64,000 nucleotides of DNA from contig JAPQWV010000364.1 of NCBI GenBank assembly GCA_027422505.1, forward strand, positions 434,001 to 498,000, written 5' to 3'. Below are positions 22,986-35,999 of this stretch, piece by piece. The notes beneath the pieces were generated by a model that worked only from the letters and a program-made list of their open reading frames with translations, did no database searches and was not told where the DNA came from. A program made the translations under genes and the position numbers. Position 1 is the stretch's first letter; each line of letters starts with the position of its first letter. This DNA comes from Craterostigma plantagineum (Eukaryota > Streptophyta > Magnoliopsida > Lamiales > Linderniaceae).

Positions 22986-23852
22986 TTCAATTCTGCGCTG
23001 CTCCTGATGCTTTAGAAGGAAAGGGAAAAAAATGTTAGTTCAGTTTATTGCTACCTTTGCCTGTCTACAATTTCAGCTATAAACACATGATTGTGGTCTT
23101 ATATCTGATGCTTCTTCTGGCCAAATCCATGTGTTCTGAAAAGATTGTAGTTATGGTGATACTCTGTGTGTGTGGATGATTTGCTTTAATTGGTTGCTTT
23201 TGGTTTATTGGTTCTTAGTTCATATATAGCCTATAACCCATTGTCTTCACTACAGCATTAGTTGGAATAATTGCCATTGATAGAAAATTCAGTAATTTAA
23301 TTAACATTGATTGGTGGGGATGGGGATCATTCCATAATTCGTGTGGACTTGGTCATAGAATATATGAAGTGAACTATATATAAAAAAAAAACTAAAGCAG
23401 ATGTGTGTCTCATTCATTCAATAATTTCACCTACGTGGAATATATCCACGCTTTTACACGCCTGTTTTATATTCAACCCTCATCTTTGATTGTGATGCCT
23501 TACCTTATCTTTTTCAAATTTCTTCGTTAAGAAAAGTAGTGTACCAACCAACCAACCCAACCAACAAACTCCTCCTATAAATAGCATCAACTAATGACAA
23601 TATTTCTTAGGACCACTTATATGGGAAGCCATTCCTCCCATCAATTACTCGGTGACAGAAATTCAAATTAAAAGGGAAGGCAAGAAAATTGGTAAGCCCT
23701 AATAGCCACAAGAACTGTTGATTTTTTTAGTAAAATCGGATGATAGATACGTAGATAATGCAGATTTCTCGATTTTCTTCCACAAGTCCAACAGCTTAAT
23801 CAAAAAGAAATTAATATGCATGTTAGAAGTTAACATAGACATGAAGCATCCC
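22986..23852. other. Intergenic, 3' flanks
   Basis: Presumed 3' UTR of the zinc-finger gene on the left and of the minus-strand RING ligase on the right. No further gene is recognised. Confidence 0.5.
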
Positions 23853-24449
23853 TCAAAAGAGAAGAAGACACATAAACACACAGCAGCAAAGGAACAAACA
23901 CACTCTACTGAGTGATCTATCAGCTTCCTTCAACCATCTCCTCACCCTCGGCGAGCCTTCATAAACCGAATCTGTATAACCATACAACGATGATCCTTCC
24001 GAGAATCCCAACGCACCCATCAATGGAAGGATCAAATGCCTAATCCTATCGCCGGGACCAAACTCAAATGCTCGAAAGGGATCGTGACTCAGCAGAAGAG
24101 AGCTTCTGGGCCATTGAAGGCCCGATGGCCCGTTCTTGGCAGGGCCCGTTTGGCCCTGACCGTAGATGGGGATTAAGAACTCCTCGGACACTTGTTTCTT
24201 GCAAACGGGGCAATTTGATTCTTGATGATCTTCGAAGGGTTGAGTTCTATCGGGGGAATGTTGAATCCATCTGTGTATGCAAGGCCAGCAATATAAGTGG
24301 CCGCAGAGGGTAATGACTGGGTTTTGTACTGTTTCGAGGCAGATGTTGCACTCAAACTCAGAGTTTGAACTGTGATCAGCTTCGTCGGGGGAGGATTTGC
24401 GCCTGTGATGATCCTCTGGCGTTGATTCATCGTTGAGATAGCGATCCAT
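23853..24449 (-). CDS. RING membrane-anchor E3 ubiquitin ligase (RMA type)
   Basis: Single-exon coding region of 198 aa. A C3HC4 RING lies at about residues 34-84: CNICLETVQNPVITLCGHLY, CWPCIHRW and CPVCKKQ. The C-terminal end is strongly hydrophobic (LFLCCCVFMCLLLF), the single tail anchor that puts RMA proteins in the ER membrane, where family members ubiquitinate ER clients. The DPFRAFEFGPGDRIR block is typical of the linker. The length fits plant RMA1H1-like proteins. The leader is long (24450-25110) and probably contains a 5' UTR intron. Confidence 0.88.
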   Translation of the reverse strand: MDRYLNDESTPEDHHRRKSSPDEADHSSNSEFECNICLETVQNPVITLCGHLYCWPCIHRWIQHSPDRTQPFEDHQESNCPVCKKQVSEEFLIPIYGQGQTGPAKNGPSGLQWPRSSLLLSHDPFRAFEFGPGDRIRHLILPLMGALGFSEGSSLYGYTDSVYEGSPRVRRWLKEADRSLSRVCLFLCCCVFMCLLLF

Positions 24450-25621
24450 TAAGAACGAGTTTGATCTGTTGTTACTGAAAGGAAACAGAGATCAGACATA
24501 GATTAAGGATCAGCTAAGCTATAAGCATCTCTTGCAATCAATTCTCACAGAGCAGATTTTTAACGCAAAGTTTTGAATTAGGGCTCAACAAAGCCAACTC
24601 AACCTAGTTGAAGAAGGAACTACGAACATAGGCTATGCAATGAAATTGTGAACGCAGTTCCAACGTTATCTGTAGAAGAGCGAAATGGATATCGAAAAAC
24701 GTTTGTTTACCTATAACCTTAAAAAAAAACCTAAATCTGAAGAACTAAAACCCTTTCTTAGCTCAACCAATATGATCGACTGTAGCAATTGCTCGCAAAA
24801 CACATGTAATCGATGATCGAAATGTAGCAGCTTTCTTATCTATGTCATCCCAGTTCACAATCTCAACGCATTGAAGCACGATGAAACTGAGAATTTAAAA
24901 GACAAAATACGAAAAATACACAGATTATCCAAAACTAACACGAGATAAATCAGCAAAAGAGCGTTTTTAGCGATAAACAAATTGAAACCTGAGTAGAGTA
25001 TGGCTTGAGATGGTAAGAACGAAGCCTATTAACACCTTCACCCTTCTACGCATCCATCATCAACGAGAAAACTGTGTGTGTGTGTGTGTGAGTGCGTGTT
25101 TTTTTTTTTTCTTTCTATGCTATGCTGAGAGATTCAGCGCGAATTAACTCTGTTGTTGAATAAATAATATCCTTCGTTGGAAATTTCAATCGCAGACTCC
25201 AACGCGGGCCATGCCATCTCACCGTCTGACGTGGCAGCTTCGCGTGGGGCCCACTTTCATGGACAGGATCAAATATGTTTACGAAACTCTTTTTTTTTCG
25301 CCGAATGAATAATTTCAAGAATGAGACTTATCATTTGCAACGTACAAGGGAAAGGATCGATTTAAATCATTTAATTACTATGCGTAGATTTTAATTTTAT
25401 TCATGCAAGCTGCTTTGCATTTTTTTCTTATTTTTTTTTTTCTTAATGAAAGCTTCGAAATAGCACAATTCAAAAATTGATATCAACTTCTATTAAAGAG
25501 CACCGTTGAGGTTGTTGCGTTGGTCTACCTAATTAGGAATAATCATTTTTTATTTAGTTATCTATTTTCCTTCGTTTTTTGGGTATTTCCACACAATGAG
25601 ATAGATCGTCGTCGTAAACAT
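24450..25621. other. RMA gene leader, promoter and flank
   Basis: No coding sequence is seen. A GT microsatellite lies at 25073-25090. To the right lies AT-rich sequence up to the old LTR. Confidence 0.45.
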
Positions 25622-26105
25622 TGTTGGTTTCGGTAGTATCGGCGTGTGGTCGATAGCTAAATCCTGACATAATATGGACATGAGTTATATTAGGGTGAAG
25701 TCGAGGCACGTCCTATGTACGCTGTCAGGAAGACGATATCGCCCCGATATTACGTGCTCACTCGGGTTACGGCGATCGTCCCCAAGATACAAAGACTTCT
25801 AAAACTTCGGAATCGCAGCACAACGACTCGACGAAGCTATCCGGCGAACTACTCGAAACTCGAGAGCTTCCTTACGCTATGAACTTATGATGTAATTCTA
25901 GCATGCTTCTAAATACGACATGATTCGATCTATTTTTTCCTATGTTGTGGGGAACCTATATATATAGATGTAGGAACATTATCAAAGGGTATAAGTCCAA
26001 AGGATACATATTCTGGATGTATCTCTTAACATGAGAGACACGCCTTTTAGAGACTGCACCCTTTTCAATTGTACCTCCTAATTAATTCATTCAGAATTTC
26101 CAACA
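25622..26105 (-). repeat. 3' LTR of the old Copia element
   Basis: 484 bp, TGTTGG..CCAACA. It is about 90% similar by eye to the copy at 40383-40853, with several indels, so much older than the inner element. Confidence 0.8.
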
Positions 26106-26659
26106 ATCCCCCACATGAATGACATTAATGCACATTGACTCTGGCAAGAAAGCCCCGACGACCCATCATTGCATCGAGATAGGTAGCTTGTGGCTTTGAA
26201 CCTTTCCTAGTGAAATGCTATCGGATTTACTCGCTGCTCAGTGAACGTGATGTCTTAAACTGTCGGTTTTTTGTTTAAACTAAGACAACAGCATACACAC
26301 AATGATGAATCTGATTTCTTTCGATTCTCACGTTGTGTCCGTTTCGGCCTTGGACCATATCTCGGATTCATAAGTGTTTCCATTGAAGCGGCCCCACTTC
26401 TCACTTATATCGGTCAATGACTATTAGGACTTTAATTCAGGAGTAGCCCGAAATACTCCACCGATTTGGTATAGTAATCATTAAAGACATAAAAATGCTT
26501 ACCCTTTACAACACTTCATCGGAAATTACTTGGACGGCTTACGAGAATGAGCTTTTTAGAAATTTTCCAAGTAAAACTATTGAACCGATCTCAGCTTAGT
26601 TGTCTCATTGAACCAAGTTCGTGGGATCTCCACTCATCAAGGTTGAGCTACCACCGAGC

Positions 26660-26975
26660 CCCTTCTTGGGTGTGTGGGTTTTTAGCTCCATTCCCCTTAC
26701 TGTGTTTATATAACTAATTTCTTATGATACCTTTCGTCAAAGAATCCACACCTCTTACGTCACATAGTCACTAGAGATTTATTCCGCTAGAGATTAGCTT
26801 TCTTACGGTTTTATGTCTCCGACGAATGTGTCGAGAGTTACCGTTATACATGCAACTTTGTGCCCGGCGAATAGCTATTTTGCTATCGCAATTTATTTGG
26901 TTTAGAGGCACATATAATATCCTCTAAGAAATTCATATGCCATTCGGCTTCCTCACCGAATTTATTCAATGTTTA
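26660..26975 (-). pseudogene. Copia RNase H remnant
   Basis: Read on the minus strand, short in-order blocks typical of the end of Copia pol can be followed: EEAEW, NFLEDI, SRHIRRRH and LTKGI. Stops and frame changes interrupt them. It is the only recognisable coding part of the old element. Confidence 0.6.
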
Positions 26976-27701
26976 TAAACTCCAATTCCACCGCGAATCG
27001 AGTTTGTTTAGAGGATCCAAAACACTACTACCACCACTCGTGGGTCTGGTGTCATTTTCGTCAGATATCCAAAATCATATCGCAGTATCGCCCAAGAACT
27101 GCCGGATATCTCGAATATAATGTGTTGATCAGTAGTGAGCCTTAAATAAGCACTCTCTTTAGTGCTACTACTACATGGGTTGCTCGTGAACCTGCTAGGG
27201 TTTAGGTACGTCGACTTTTATTAAGCACCCCCACATTTTGAGATAACGTAGGATGATTTCCTACATTTTCATAACCGGTAGGGTTTTCAACCCTTGTTTC
27301 GTCTTGTCTTTTTTTCCTTTCTCTCTGGCAATATATTAAAATATGATATGCCAGGCGAATCGCTCCACCACGTTCTGGGGTAGCATTTAACTAAACAACA
27401 TCGCCTCATCATCTCTGTTTAAGAGATATAATTTCTTTGATTTAGTAACCCGTTCAATTTGGGTAAATATGGCTCATTTGTGCGTCAGCCATAGCTTTGT
27501 GCACAGAATCACTGATTCGTTGGCCACATTTCAGCCACGATAGTCGAGCTCTCTAAAATGTGGCTTGTAGGCAGCGTGCTCGGCTCTTAACGCTCAAGCA
27601 AGGTTGTTGAAACAACCATTAATACTATATTTGGAAGCGCGATGCAGTGCCCATCGGAGCTACTGTCCTGTGGCGTTTACAACCATACACGCGCCTGATG
27701 G

Positions 27702-28773
27702 TAGGGGTGAGCATTTAACCCGTCGGACCGCCCCACCCAATCGACCCAACCCAACCCAGACCGCAAGTGTTGGGTTAACGATTTGATGGGGCTGCATATT
27801 TTGCAATCGGTTTGGTTTTGTATTTTTTAAACCGCATAAAATCCCACTTAACCGCATTTAAAAATATACTAAAATTTTACTATATGTTATTCAATATTTC
27901 ATAAAATAATACATATAACTCATAATAGTAGCTAGGCCAAAAAATATTAATTACTACTAATACAAGAACATCGACTCATCATAACACGTTGCGTAAAGCT
28001 AAGCTCTAAATGAATTTTTCATAAAAAATAGATATTATGTAGTGAAATTTTTTTATATGTTTATCCAAACTCTCCTCATTTATTCGGACTTGGAATCAAC
28101 GATATACACTTGAAGTTTATAGAAGCCGAGCTTTTGAAATAAATAATTTTCTTCTTCGAAAGGGGAATTGAATACAAGGACATGGCCTAATCATAATATA
28201 TTGCGTAAAATGAAGTTCTAAATGATGATTATTTTAGAAGAAATCAAATATTATGTAGTGAAAAATTACGTGTCTTTCCAATGCGACCCTCCTTTATTCG
28301 GACTTGAGATCAAGAACTATAACATTTGATGTTCATAGAAGGCAATTAAAATTTTAAAATAAAAAAACTATTTCTTGTAAGGAAAATTTTTAAATCAAAA
28401 TGAGGCACTGCTTTAGTTGCTTTACCAAAAGCCGACTGTGAACAAGGAATATGAGCTTCTAATCAAGCTTCTTATCGGACTTTTATTAACTGTTACTATT
28501 ATTTATTACTATGATAATAACATTTCTGTATATAAACTTTTATATTTGTAGATAGGTTAATGATACCTTTTTGCTCTATCTATACTTTAGAATATTACCT
28601 TAATTTTCGTTATGATAAAAATAAATATTGAAACCGCAAAAACCGCCCCAACCCAACCTATCGGGTTAAGATTTTTATGATCGGGTTTGGGGTATATTTT
28701 AGAAAACCGCAATATACTGGGTCGGGTTAAATTTTCGATAAAAACCGCCCAAACCGCACCGCGCTCACCCCTA
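27702..28773. mobile_element. Non-autonomous hAT element with 8-bp target duplication
   Basis: Termini TAGGGGTGAGC at 27702 and GCTCACCCCTA ending 28773 are perfect inverted repeats. The 8-bp duplication CCTGATGG lies at 27694-27701 and 28774-28781. Subterminal CCGCCC/GGGTCGGG units repeat near both ends. The 1072-bp body is AT-rich and has no coding capacity. It sits inside the old Copia interior. Confidence 0.93.
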
Positions 28774-28781
28774 CCTGATGG

Positions 28782-29809
28782 TGCTGATTTGCAAAGCCCA
28801 ACGCTCAGCAAAAGACATAGTCTTGGCACATATGCTTGAATGCAAAAACGTCAAGACCCATAATTTCGATCGTTTCATTTGTCCCATTTTTTTTTCAAAG
28901 GCCGCACGCCCCCATATTGCCCGACGATCTGTGCTTAGTGCAAAATTGCACGGCACTTGAGGAGCTGCTCTGTGCATAGGAACAAACTCGATAGCTATAC
29001 CAACGACGCTCAGCCCCCACAACGAACTCCAGCACAGCCGCGGACTCGACCTTTACAGTCCCTCAGCCCCTCAACGCTCCACGGGGTGGCTCTGTGCACA
29101 ACCACTGCAATAACTATGCAGCCATCGCAGCGCTTGATAGCGCTTCCAGTGCAGCCCCACTGTCGCTGTAGCAACGCGCGTTGGCAGCCCTGCAATGGTA
29201 ATCAGAGCCATGCATCATTAGCTGCTCGCGATGCTGCTCCCGCTGTACCAGTCACGCAGCCACCATGTCGTCTGGCGTGCGTTCTCCGTGCACAGCTGCG
29301 ACAAACGCCCAACCCCACAGCTCTCGCCGACGCCTGACGATGCTGTCCATGAATCGCCACGAAGCCTCGACATTAGCAGCTACCTTCACTGTGTTGCAAC
29401 CCGACAGCGCTCCTGGTGCAGAAGAAGCAAGGCAGCCCCCACAGCGCTCAACTGCTGCGTAGGTAATAGCCGAGCAGTCACACGCTATGTCGTCATGTCG
29501 ACACCATTGGACGTTTGGTGTGTAGAGCATCATTTCTAGTCCGTCGTGTCTGTCTCGGCGCGGTCTCTGGAAGGTTATCCGTTCGCAACGCCGACCACTT
29601 CTGCAGATTCAACATCAGTCCTTAGGCGCCGTAGCAGCGGCCACAGCGCCCGACAACGTTCGATGGTGCGCACGCACCCACAAAGCGACGTGTTCATCGC
29701 TGCCGTCCCATGTTTCAGAAATTTGCCTTGCGCCTCCTGACTTATCTGATCCTTGTAAGAATTTACTTCAGCAATTCTTGTTGCCCATTGTGTTAAAATT
29801 TATACAGCT
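28782..29809. other. Interior of the old element, GC-rich and non-coding
   Basis: The sequence changes to GC-rich composition with many GCAGC and CAGCC units from about 28990 to 29700. Open stretches on both strands have no recognisable domain. I see no function. Confidence 0.4.
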
Positions 29810-30602
29810 TGAAGGGGGTCCCGTACAAAATGGATGTAAAAACACTAAGTTGTAAACTGATGTTGGACGTGATGTTGGACTAACACTCACACTCACTTAG
29901 AAACGCACAGCGGAAATAACTTAGTGATAAAAACGAAACGAACACGAGAGATGATTTTATGCAGCAAGTCAAATAACTTGCTGCGTACCTCAAGAGGCAA
30001 AAATCCACTATAAAGATGGATTACAAACTATCAAAAAGGATAGTCAAAAACTACGTCTAGCACAACCTACGAACCGAAATGATTCAGCAAACTAAAAGAT
30101 CTCTCAACCTTTTAAACGCTAGACTTCAAAAGAAAAACTCTCTTAAGAATAAACTCGCTCAATGGCTCTGTTTTCGCTCGTTGTAAGTTCCGTACTTCAA
30201 ACGGTTAAGTGCTTCGCCTTATATATGTCTTCGACTTCTAAAGCACTTCACCAACGACTTGGTAACTTCCCTCAACGTCCACTAAGTGATTTTTGACAGT
30301 TAGTGACCGTTGGGAGTCGACTTGGTCAGCTCCAAAAGCTCGGTCTTCACTTGAGCTCCAAGTCGCCTATTTTTAGTAAGCTCCTTTCCTATTTTTGCTC
30401 TAGCTCATCTACACTCTTTCCATACGGTTTGATCCATTCCAGCTCTTATTCATAACCTGCACAATACTAGAAAAATACCACGTCATTAATAAAATAGGTT
30501 TGGGCAGGAAAGATAAAACTGAGAAAGGGAACATTCTCGGCCAACAAATGTTGACTCGAATGTTATCCCAACATTGCCAATGCTGAATGCTCAACATTAA
30601 CA
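29810..30602 (-). repeat. 3' LTR of nested Copia element
   Basis: 793 bp. On the element strand it starts TGTTAATGTTGAGC and ends CCCCCTTCA. It has two clusters of ATGTTG/CAACAT half-sites, one near each end. Confidence 0.93.
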
Positions 30603-30615
30603 ATCTCCCCCTTTT
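30603..30615 (-). other. Polypurine tract of nested Copia element
   Basis: AAAAGGGGGAGAT on the minus strand abuts the 3' LTR, where plus-strand DNA synthesis is primed. Confidence 0.85.
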
Positions 30616-31014
30616 ATCTTTCTTCCCAAAACCAAAGCAGAAGCTACTCATTGCGAAACTCCCCCTGAAGGCCAGATCTACTCAACCACAAAAACATTCA
30701 CAAAATGGTTAGAGTTAGACTAAACAGAATAGCAAAAACTATTCAAAGTACTAAACAAAATAGTACACGCCTTAGAGGTCCTGAAAAGAAACATCTGCAA
30801 AAAATAAAAGACACGGTCCAAAATAAAAACAGGCGCACACAAATAAAAGGCAAATCAGGCATGCAAACAAAAGTACAAAGCGCATGCGCAAAAGATCGAA
30901 GTCTAAATGTTTAGACTGTCGATCGAGTCCTCTGCTTCTTCACCACCTGCTCTCTCCACTTCTTGATATTCAGCCCAGACTTGTTCTTCCTCACGAGCTT
31001 GTTCTCCCCCTATC

Positions 31015-33114
31015 TCAGCACTTTGCCTTCTGTCGTCTTTGCACCGCTCGGCCAACTTGATCTTCAGCTCTTGGCTCTGCTCTCACTGCTTCTGCCCTAT
31101 CTCCCCCTTTTTGGGAAGAAATGAACCTTCTCAGGGCATCTCTTCGAGCTACCAAGGCTGCAATAGACTCGTCAAGCACTCTAACTGCTTGTTCTGCCAA
31201 AGATGTTGACCCAACATCGTGACCAACATCTTGTTCAAGCTGTTCAGGAGTGCACCAGGGTAGGTCCACAAAATCGATCTGAGCCTGCCAAGTAGTTAGG
31301 CTGAAAAGTGTAGGGACTCCTTAGAGTGGTCACCGTATCTCTCCGGATTGGCTGAAATTCGCCTTGTAAAAGAACTCCATAGATAATCGAGGGATAAGGA
31401 AGAATTCCCTTTCCCACTTTTTCAGCTTGATTCGACATGTGATCAAGGATCAACTTTCCCCAATTCATTGGCAGATTTTGTCCAAGTGCGTATAGCAAGT
31501 GAGCCATGCCTTCAGTCACCCTAACCTCATTTGATGTAGGCAACCAACTACACACACCAATCTTAAATAGCACTGAATACAAGGACGTAAGAGAACTACC
31601 CGCACAATTTCCCTCCCATTTAGTAACTCTACCCCCAGTAATGAACGTCACCACAGCATCATTATCATACTCGTACCCTATATCAACATCATGGGTACGA
31701 AGAAACCTATTAATCGCGCTAGCAGACATGTCATACAACCTCCCCCTCAAAAACACTTTCCCATACTTCCTAGACTTAACATCAGCAACATTACAAAAGA
31801 GATTCGCATATACCTCGCGGACGACACTGTCACAGTATGTCCCTAAGCCAGTCACCATGTATCCGAGATTGCGAGACTCCAGAAATGGCATCACGCCGTA
31901 CTTTCTGAAGCTCGGTACGTCCACAACCCTCTCAACCCTTAAGAGTCTCTGACTCAGGGAATCCCACAGCTCCTCGTTGGCTGGGGGATAAAACTTGCGG
32001 TTGGGTAGTGGACTCTCCCCGTCTGAATCCTCAAATGTTGAGTCAACATCTGGCTCAACATCTTCATTCTCGCTAGGGACTGGGGAATCAGCATGGCGAT
32101 TCGAGTCTGACTGAGGTGGTTCTTCAGTCCTCACTCTCTTTGAGGGCCTGTCTGCACTATCCATAGGTCTCTTCCCAGCACGCTTCTCCATTCGACTCCT
32201 TAAAGACTCCAAGGTTTCAACTAGATCCGGATCATCCTCTTCTTCATTCACAGACCCGCCTGAGGCCGTGAGAGACTCCGAAACAGTGGATGGTGCCTCT
32301 CCCCTGGAATGATGAAATCCTTGTCTGAGCTCTCCGAGCGAGGCTGTCATAGGTTGTGGAGTGACAATCGTCAAGAGTCGCTAGAAAGGGCGATGGGATC
32401 ATCTTTGTTTGAGGTGGGGTTCAGGGCACGCCTAATACGGCCACTTTGTCGCTTCTTAGGTGCAGGGGCTTGATTCTTAGGTTGCGATTTGCTTTTCTTC
32501 TTCTTGGAGGACTTCGGCCGCTTCTTTGTGGTTTCCGGCTGAGATTCCGGCGGCATGCTGGGGGCTTCTGTGGCCGGAAAAGCTTCTGACGATGGTGGGT
32601 TTGTTGAAACAGGGGTTTCCTCCGTCTCTGGGTTCGGCGCTACGGGCTCCTCACTTCCAATTGGGGCTGCAGATTCTGGAATTACACCAGATGAGCTCGG
32701 CGGCGCGTCATCTTTGCGGTTTCTTCGCTGTTTTTGGAGCGATTGGAGACGGGTTCTCAGTGGCACATCGTCATCATCGTCTTGCCAGGGCATCGTCGCT
32801 GCGGGTTCTTGGCTAGGGTTCACCGTAGGAGGGGCTGTCGGCGCGGGCTGTGGTGCTTCTGTGGTTTGCGGTGGCGGAGCTTGTCCTTCGGCAGCCTGAG
32901 GCGGTGGTCGGACTGGACGGAGTGGCTGGAAGGGACCGGTGTAGATGACGATTTCCAGAGGACCTGGAATCACTTGTAAAGGCACTGGAAAATCAGTGTT
33001 AGTATCAAATGTTGCATCAACATTTGGTTGAGGAGGGGAATTCGACATAGTATGAACTGAGAATCGTGAATCACGGTCGAAAATCTGAGGAAAAATGAAA
33101 ACCCTACTGAACAC
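31015..33114 (-). pseudogene. Extra ORF after pol (SIRE-type third ORF), frame broken
   Basis: The first segment (33114-32371) encodes a Pro/Glu/Ser-rich region with a basic stretch (KKRPKSSKKKKSKSQ). The second (32374-31244) starts acidic and Arg-rich and then becomes a folded-looking domain with PFLESRNLGYMVTGLG, GRLYDMSASAINRFL and HLLYALGQNLPMNWGKLI. I recognise this as the domain usually called putative plant transposon protein. A last segment (31269-31015) has a likely coiled coil. The frame changes near 32374 and again near 31260. In SIRE elements the ORF in this place is called envelope-like; no clear signal peptide or membrane segment is seen here, so an envelope role is not supported. 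The region 33115-34202 between this and pol shows nothing recognisable. Confidence 0.72.
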
Positions 33115-34202
33115 ACAAGAATGCTAGATGATTCAAAGAGAGAGAGAGTTCGACTTGAGCAAGTTGTATGAGTAAATAGTGCAAACTGATCAATCAAATC
33201 ACGTCTTATAACAAGCTTCAACGGTTACACATCACATACTTAACTAAGTAAAAATAGCAAGTAGTGGAGTAAATGGGACACTAAAAGTAACCGTTGGGCA
33301 CATAAAAGATTTTAGGCATATTAATTTGTTAAATTCGAAGTTAAGTTCAAGAAATTGCCTAAAAACAAACGTGAAGCTAAATATAGTAAATGGACTCGTT
33401 AATCATGCGAGCACCTAGGAGCTAACTGAAGACTAAGTCATGCGAATAAATAGCAGCAGTTCATACCACGATTCAACCAAAAAGACAACTAAGTCAAAAG
33501 TCAAGGTAGAATCAAGAAATAATAACCGTTTGAGCGACGTTGATGACCACTTGAGACAAATGTAACAAGCTGTTCTTCGAGTTTTTCTAATGCAATTCTG
33601 AGATATCTCTAAAATAGACACGAAAGACTAACAAATGCAGTACACAAGACAGACACCAATAAAGACGAAAGCACAAAATGTAGCAATATCAAACCTGACA
33701 GTCACACATGTTGCCCTAACATTTGACTCAACATTCTAATTCCGTAATCCTAGACTTATCTGCTTAATCCTTCTCAAAACCAGTTCCCTTTATTTCTACC
33801 CTTCACCTCACATATCCAACCGAATTTATGCACTGCCCTTATACCGTCAGCCTCAAGGTTCGGCTTTTTGTCGCATAGTATACATCGTCACAGCGATTGT
33901 CGTGTACATAAGGAATCTTATTACCAAATACCTATATCTAGCCGAGAGTTTACGAGCATGCTTATACACAATAAGGATTGGTTTTTAGTCGCAAAGAGTA
34001 CATCGTCACAGCGAATGCCGTGTACCAAGAGACGTATTACCAAGAGCCTATAAAAGAGGGATCGGGTTCATTTAGGGACCAGTCAAGAAGAATCAAGTCA
34101 TTTAACAGGAAAACAGAACAGAATATCAAACCAAACATTAAAGCTGCAACTATCAAATTTGACATATGCTATGTTGATCCATATGTTGGACCAACATTTA
34201 CA

Positions 34203-35768
34203 CTAACATGTGCAAACCAATGATTTCTTCAGGTCCGAGAACCTTTCAGAATCCAATGCTTTCGTAAAAACGTCTGCTAATTGATTCTTAGTGTCTATAT
34301 GCTCAATGCGGACTAACTCTTTTTCAACCACATCTCTCAGAAAATGATGCCTAATATCTATATGCTTTGTACGAGAATGTTGAATGGGATTCCTTGAGAT
34401 GTTAATAGCACTAAGGTTATCACAATACATAAGAACAGATTCGCACTCTAACCCATAGTCACATAACATACTATTCAACCACAATAATTGCGTGCAACAA
34501 CTGCCCGCCGCAACATATTCAGACTCAGCAGTAGATAAAGACACACAATACTGTTTCTTGCTATACCATGCAACTAAGTTATTACCTAGGAAGAAACAGC
34601 CGCCGCTTGTACTCTTACGATCATCCTCGTTGCCTGCCCAATCAGCATCGCTATAGCCTACAAGACTCAAGTTAGTATCTTTGGAGAACCATAATCCTAG
34701 ACTACACGATCCACTCACATAACGAAGAATTCTCTTAACAGCATTAAGATGAGTAACTTTAGGTTCAGACTGATATCTAGCACATACGCAAACACTATAC
34801 ATTATGTCAGGTCTAATCGCAGATAAGTACAATAAACTACCTATCATAGATCGGTACAATGTTGGGTCAACATTCTGCCCAACATCGTCCTTACATACCT
34901 TTTGGGTAGAACCCATGGGCGTTTTCATTACCTTTGCAGTGTCCAGCCCAAACTTCTTGACATTGTTTTTTGTGTACTTCTCTTGGGACATAAAGATCCC
35001 ATCGTTACTTTCCTTAATCTGCAAACCTAGAAAATATGTTAGTTCGCCTATCGTCGACATCTCAAACGTAGTGTTCATTGCCTACACAAACTGATCTAAT
35101 AAAACTTGTGAGCTCGAGCCAAAGACAATGTCATCAACATATACTTGAGCATCAAAATATCGGATCCGACCCTTTTGACAAAAAGAGTACGATCCGCCTC
35201 ACCTCGAGTGAAATCGAACTCAAGTAAAAATGTTGCTAACCTCGCATACCACGCTCGGGGCGCTTGCTTCAACCCGTACAACGCTTTCTGCAGCTTAAAA
35301 ACATGGTTAGGATAATGGGGATGACATAAATTTCCTTGTCAATATACCCATTCAAGAAAGCACCCTTAACATCCATTTGATGTAAAGTGATGTAAGCCAA
35401 TATGCAATAGCTAACAAAAGTCTAATCGATTCTAACCTAGCAACGGGAGCAAACGTCTCATCAAAGTCTATCCCTTCTACTTGCGTATAACCCTGAGCTA
35501 TTAAACGAGCCTTGTTTCTAACAACCCTACCAAGTTCATCAGATTTATTCTTAAATATCCACTTAGTGCCTATGACATTAGTATCTTTTGGCCGTGGAAC
35601 TAATGTCCAAACTTGGTTCTTTTCAAACTGCAAGAGCTCCTCTTGCATCGCATTTATCCAACAATTATCCTTGAGAGCTTCAAGGACATTCTTGAGTTCT
35701 ATCTCAGAAACAAAGCAGTTAAAGCGTACCTCAGCGTATAGCGAGTTCATACATGCATTTCTTACCAT
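34203..35768 (-). pseudogene. Copia reverse transcriptase and RNase H, frame broken
   Basis: Reverse transcriptase begins in 35768-35352 with [16 protein letters not shown] and [11 protein letters not shown], continues in 35281-35096 with YGLKQAPRAWY, and the catalytic YVDD motif is present near 35130 in another frame. RNase H fills 35078-34203, with ADWAGNEDDRKSTSG, WYSKKQ, LSTAESEYVA and RTKHIDIRHHFLRD. At least two frame changes are present between the segments, so the enzyme is not expressed as one chain from this copy. Confidence 0.9.
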
Positions 35769-35999
35769 AGACCTATAGTCTTTGCGTGGCTTGTTTCTGG
35801 TCTTCCTTCCTTCATTTACGTCTCCAATAATGAGTTCAGTTGGGTGATCTTTTTGAATCTTCGCAGGGGGATCTCGTCGTACTTCGCTGGGTCCTACATC
35901 ATCGTTCTGTTCAGGCGTAGATGTTGAGTCAGATGTTGGCTCAACATTGTCATCCTCCGTCTCCTCTGTTTCATTGACAGCTTGTATATATCTGTAATA

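Noticed and set aside
23570..23640. TATAAATAG box suggesting a plus-strand gene
   Set aside because: No coding region follows; the next gene is on the minus strand.
28957..29740. Several open frames on both strands in GC-rich sequence
   Set aside because: Composition effect; no domain, no splice support, and inside the old element interior.
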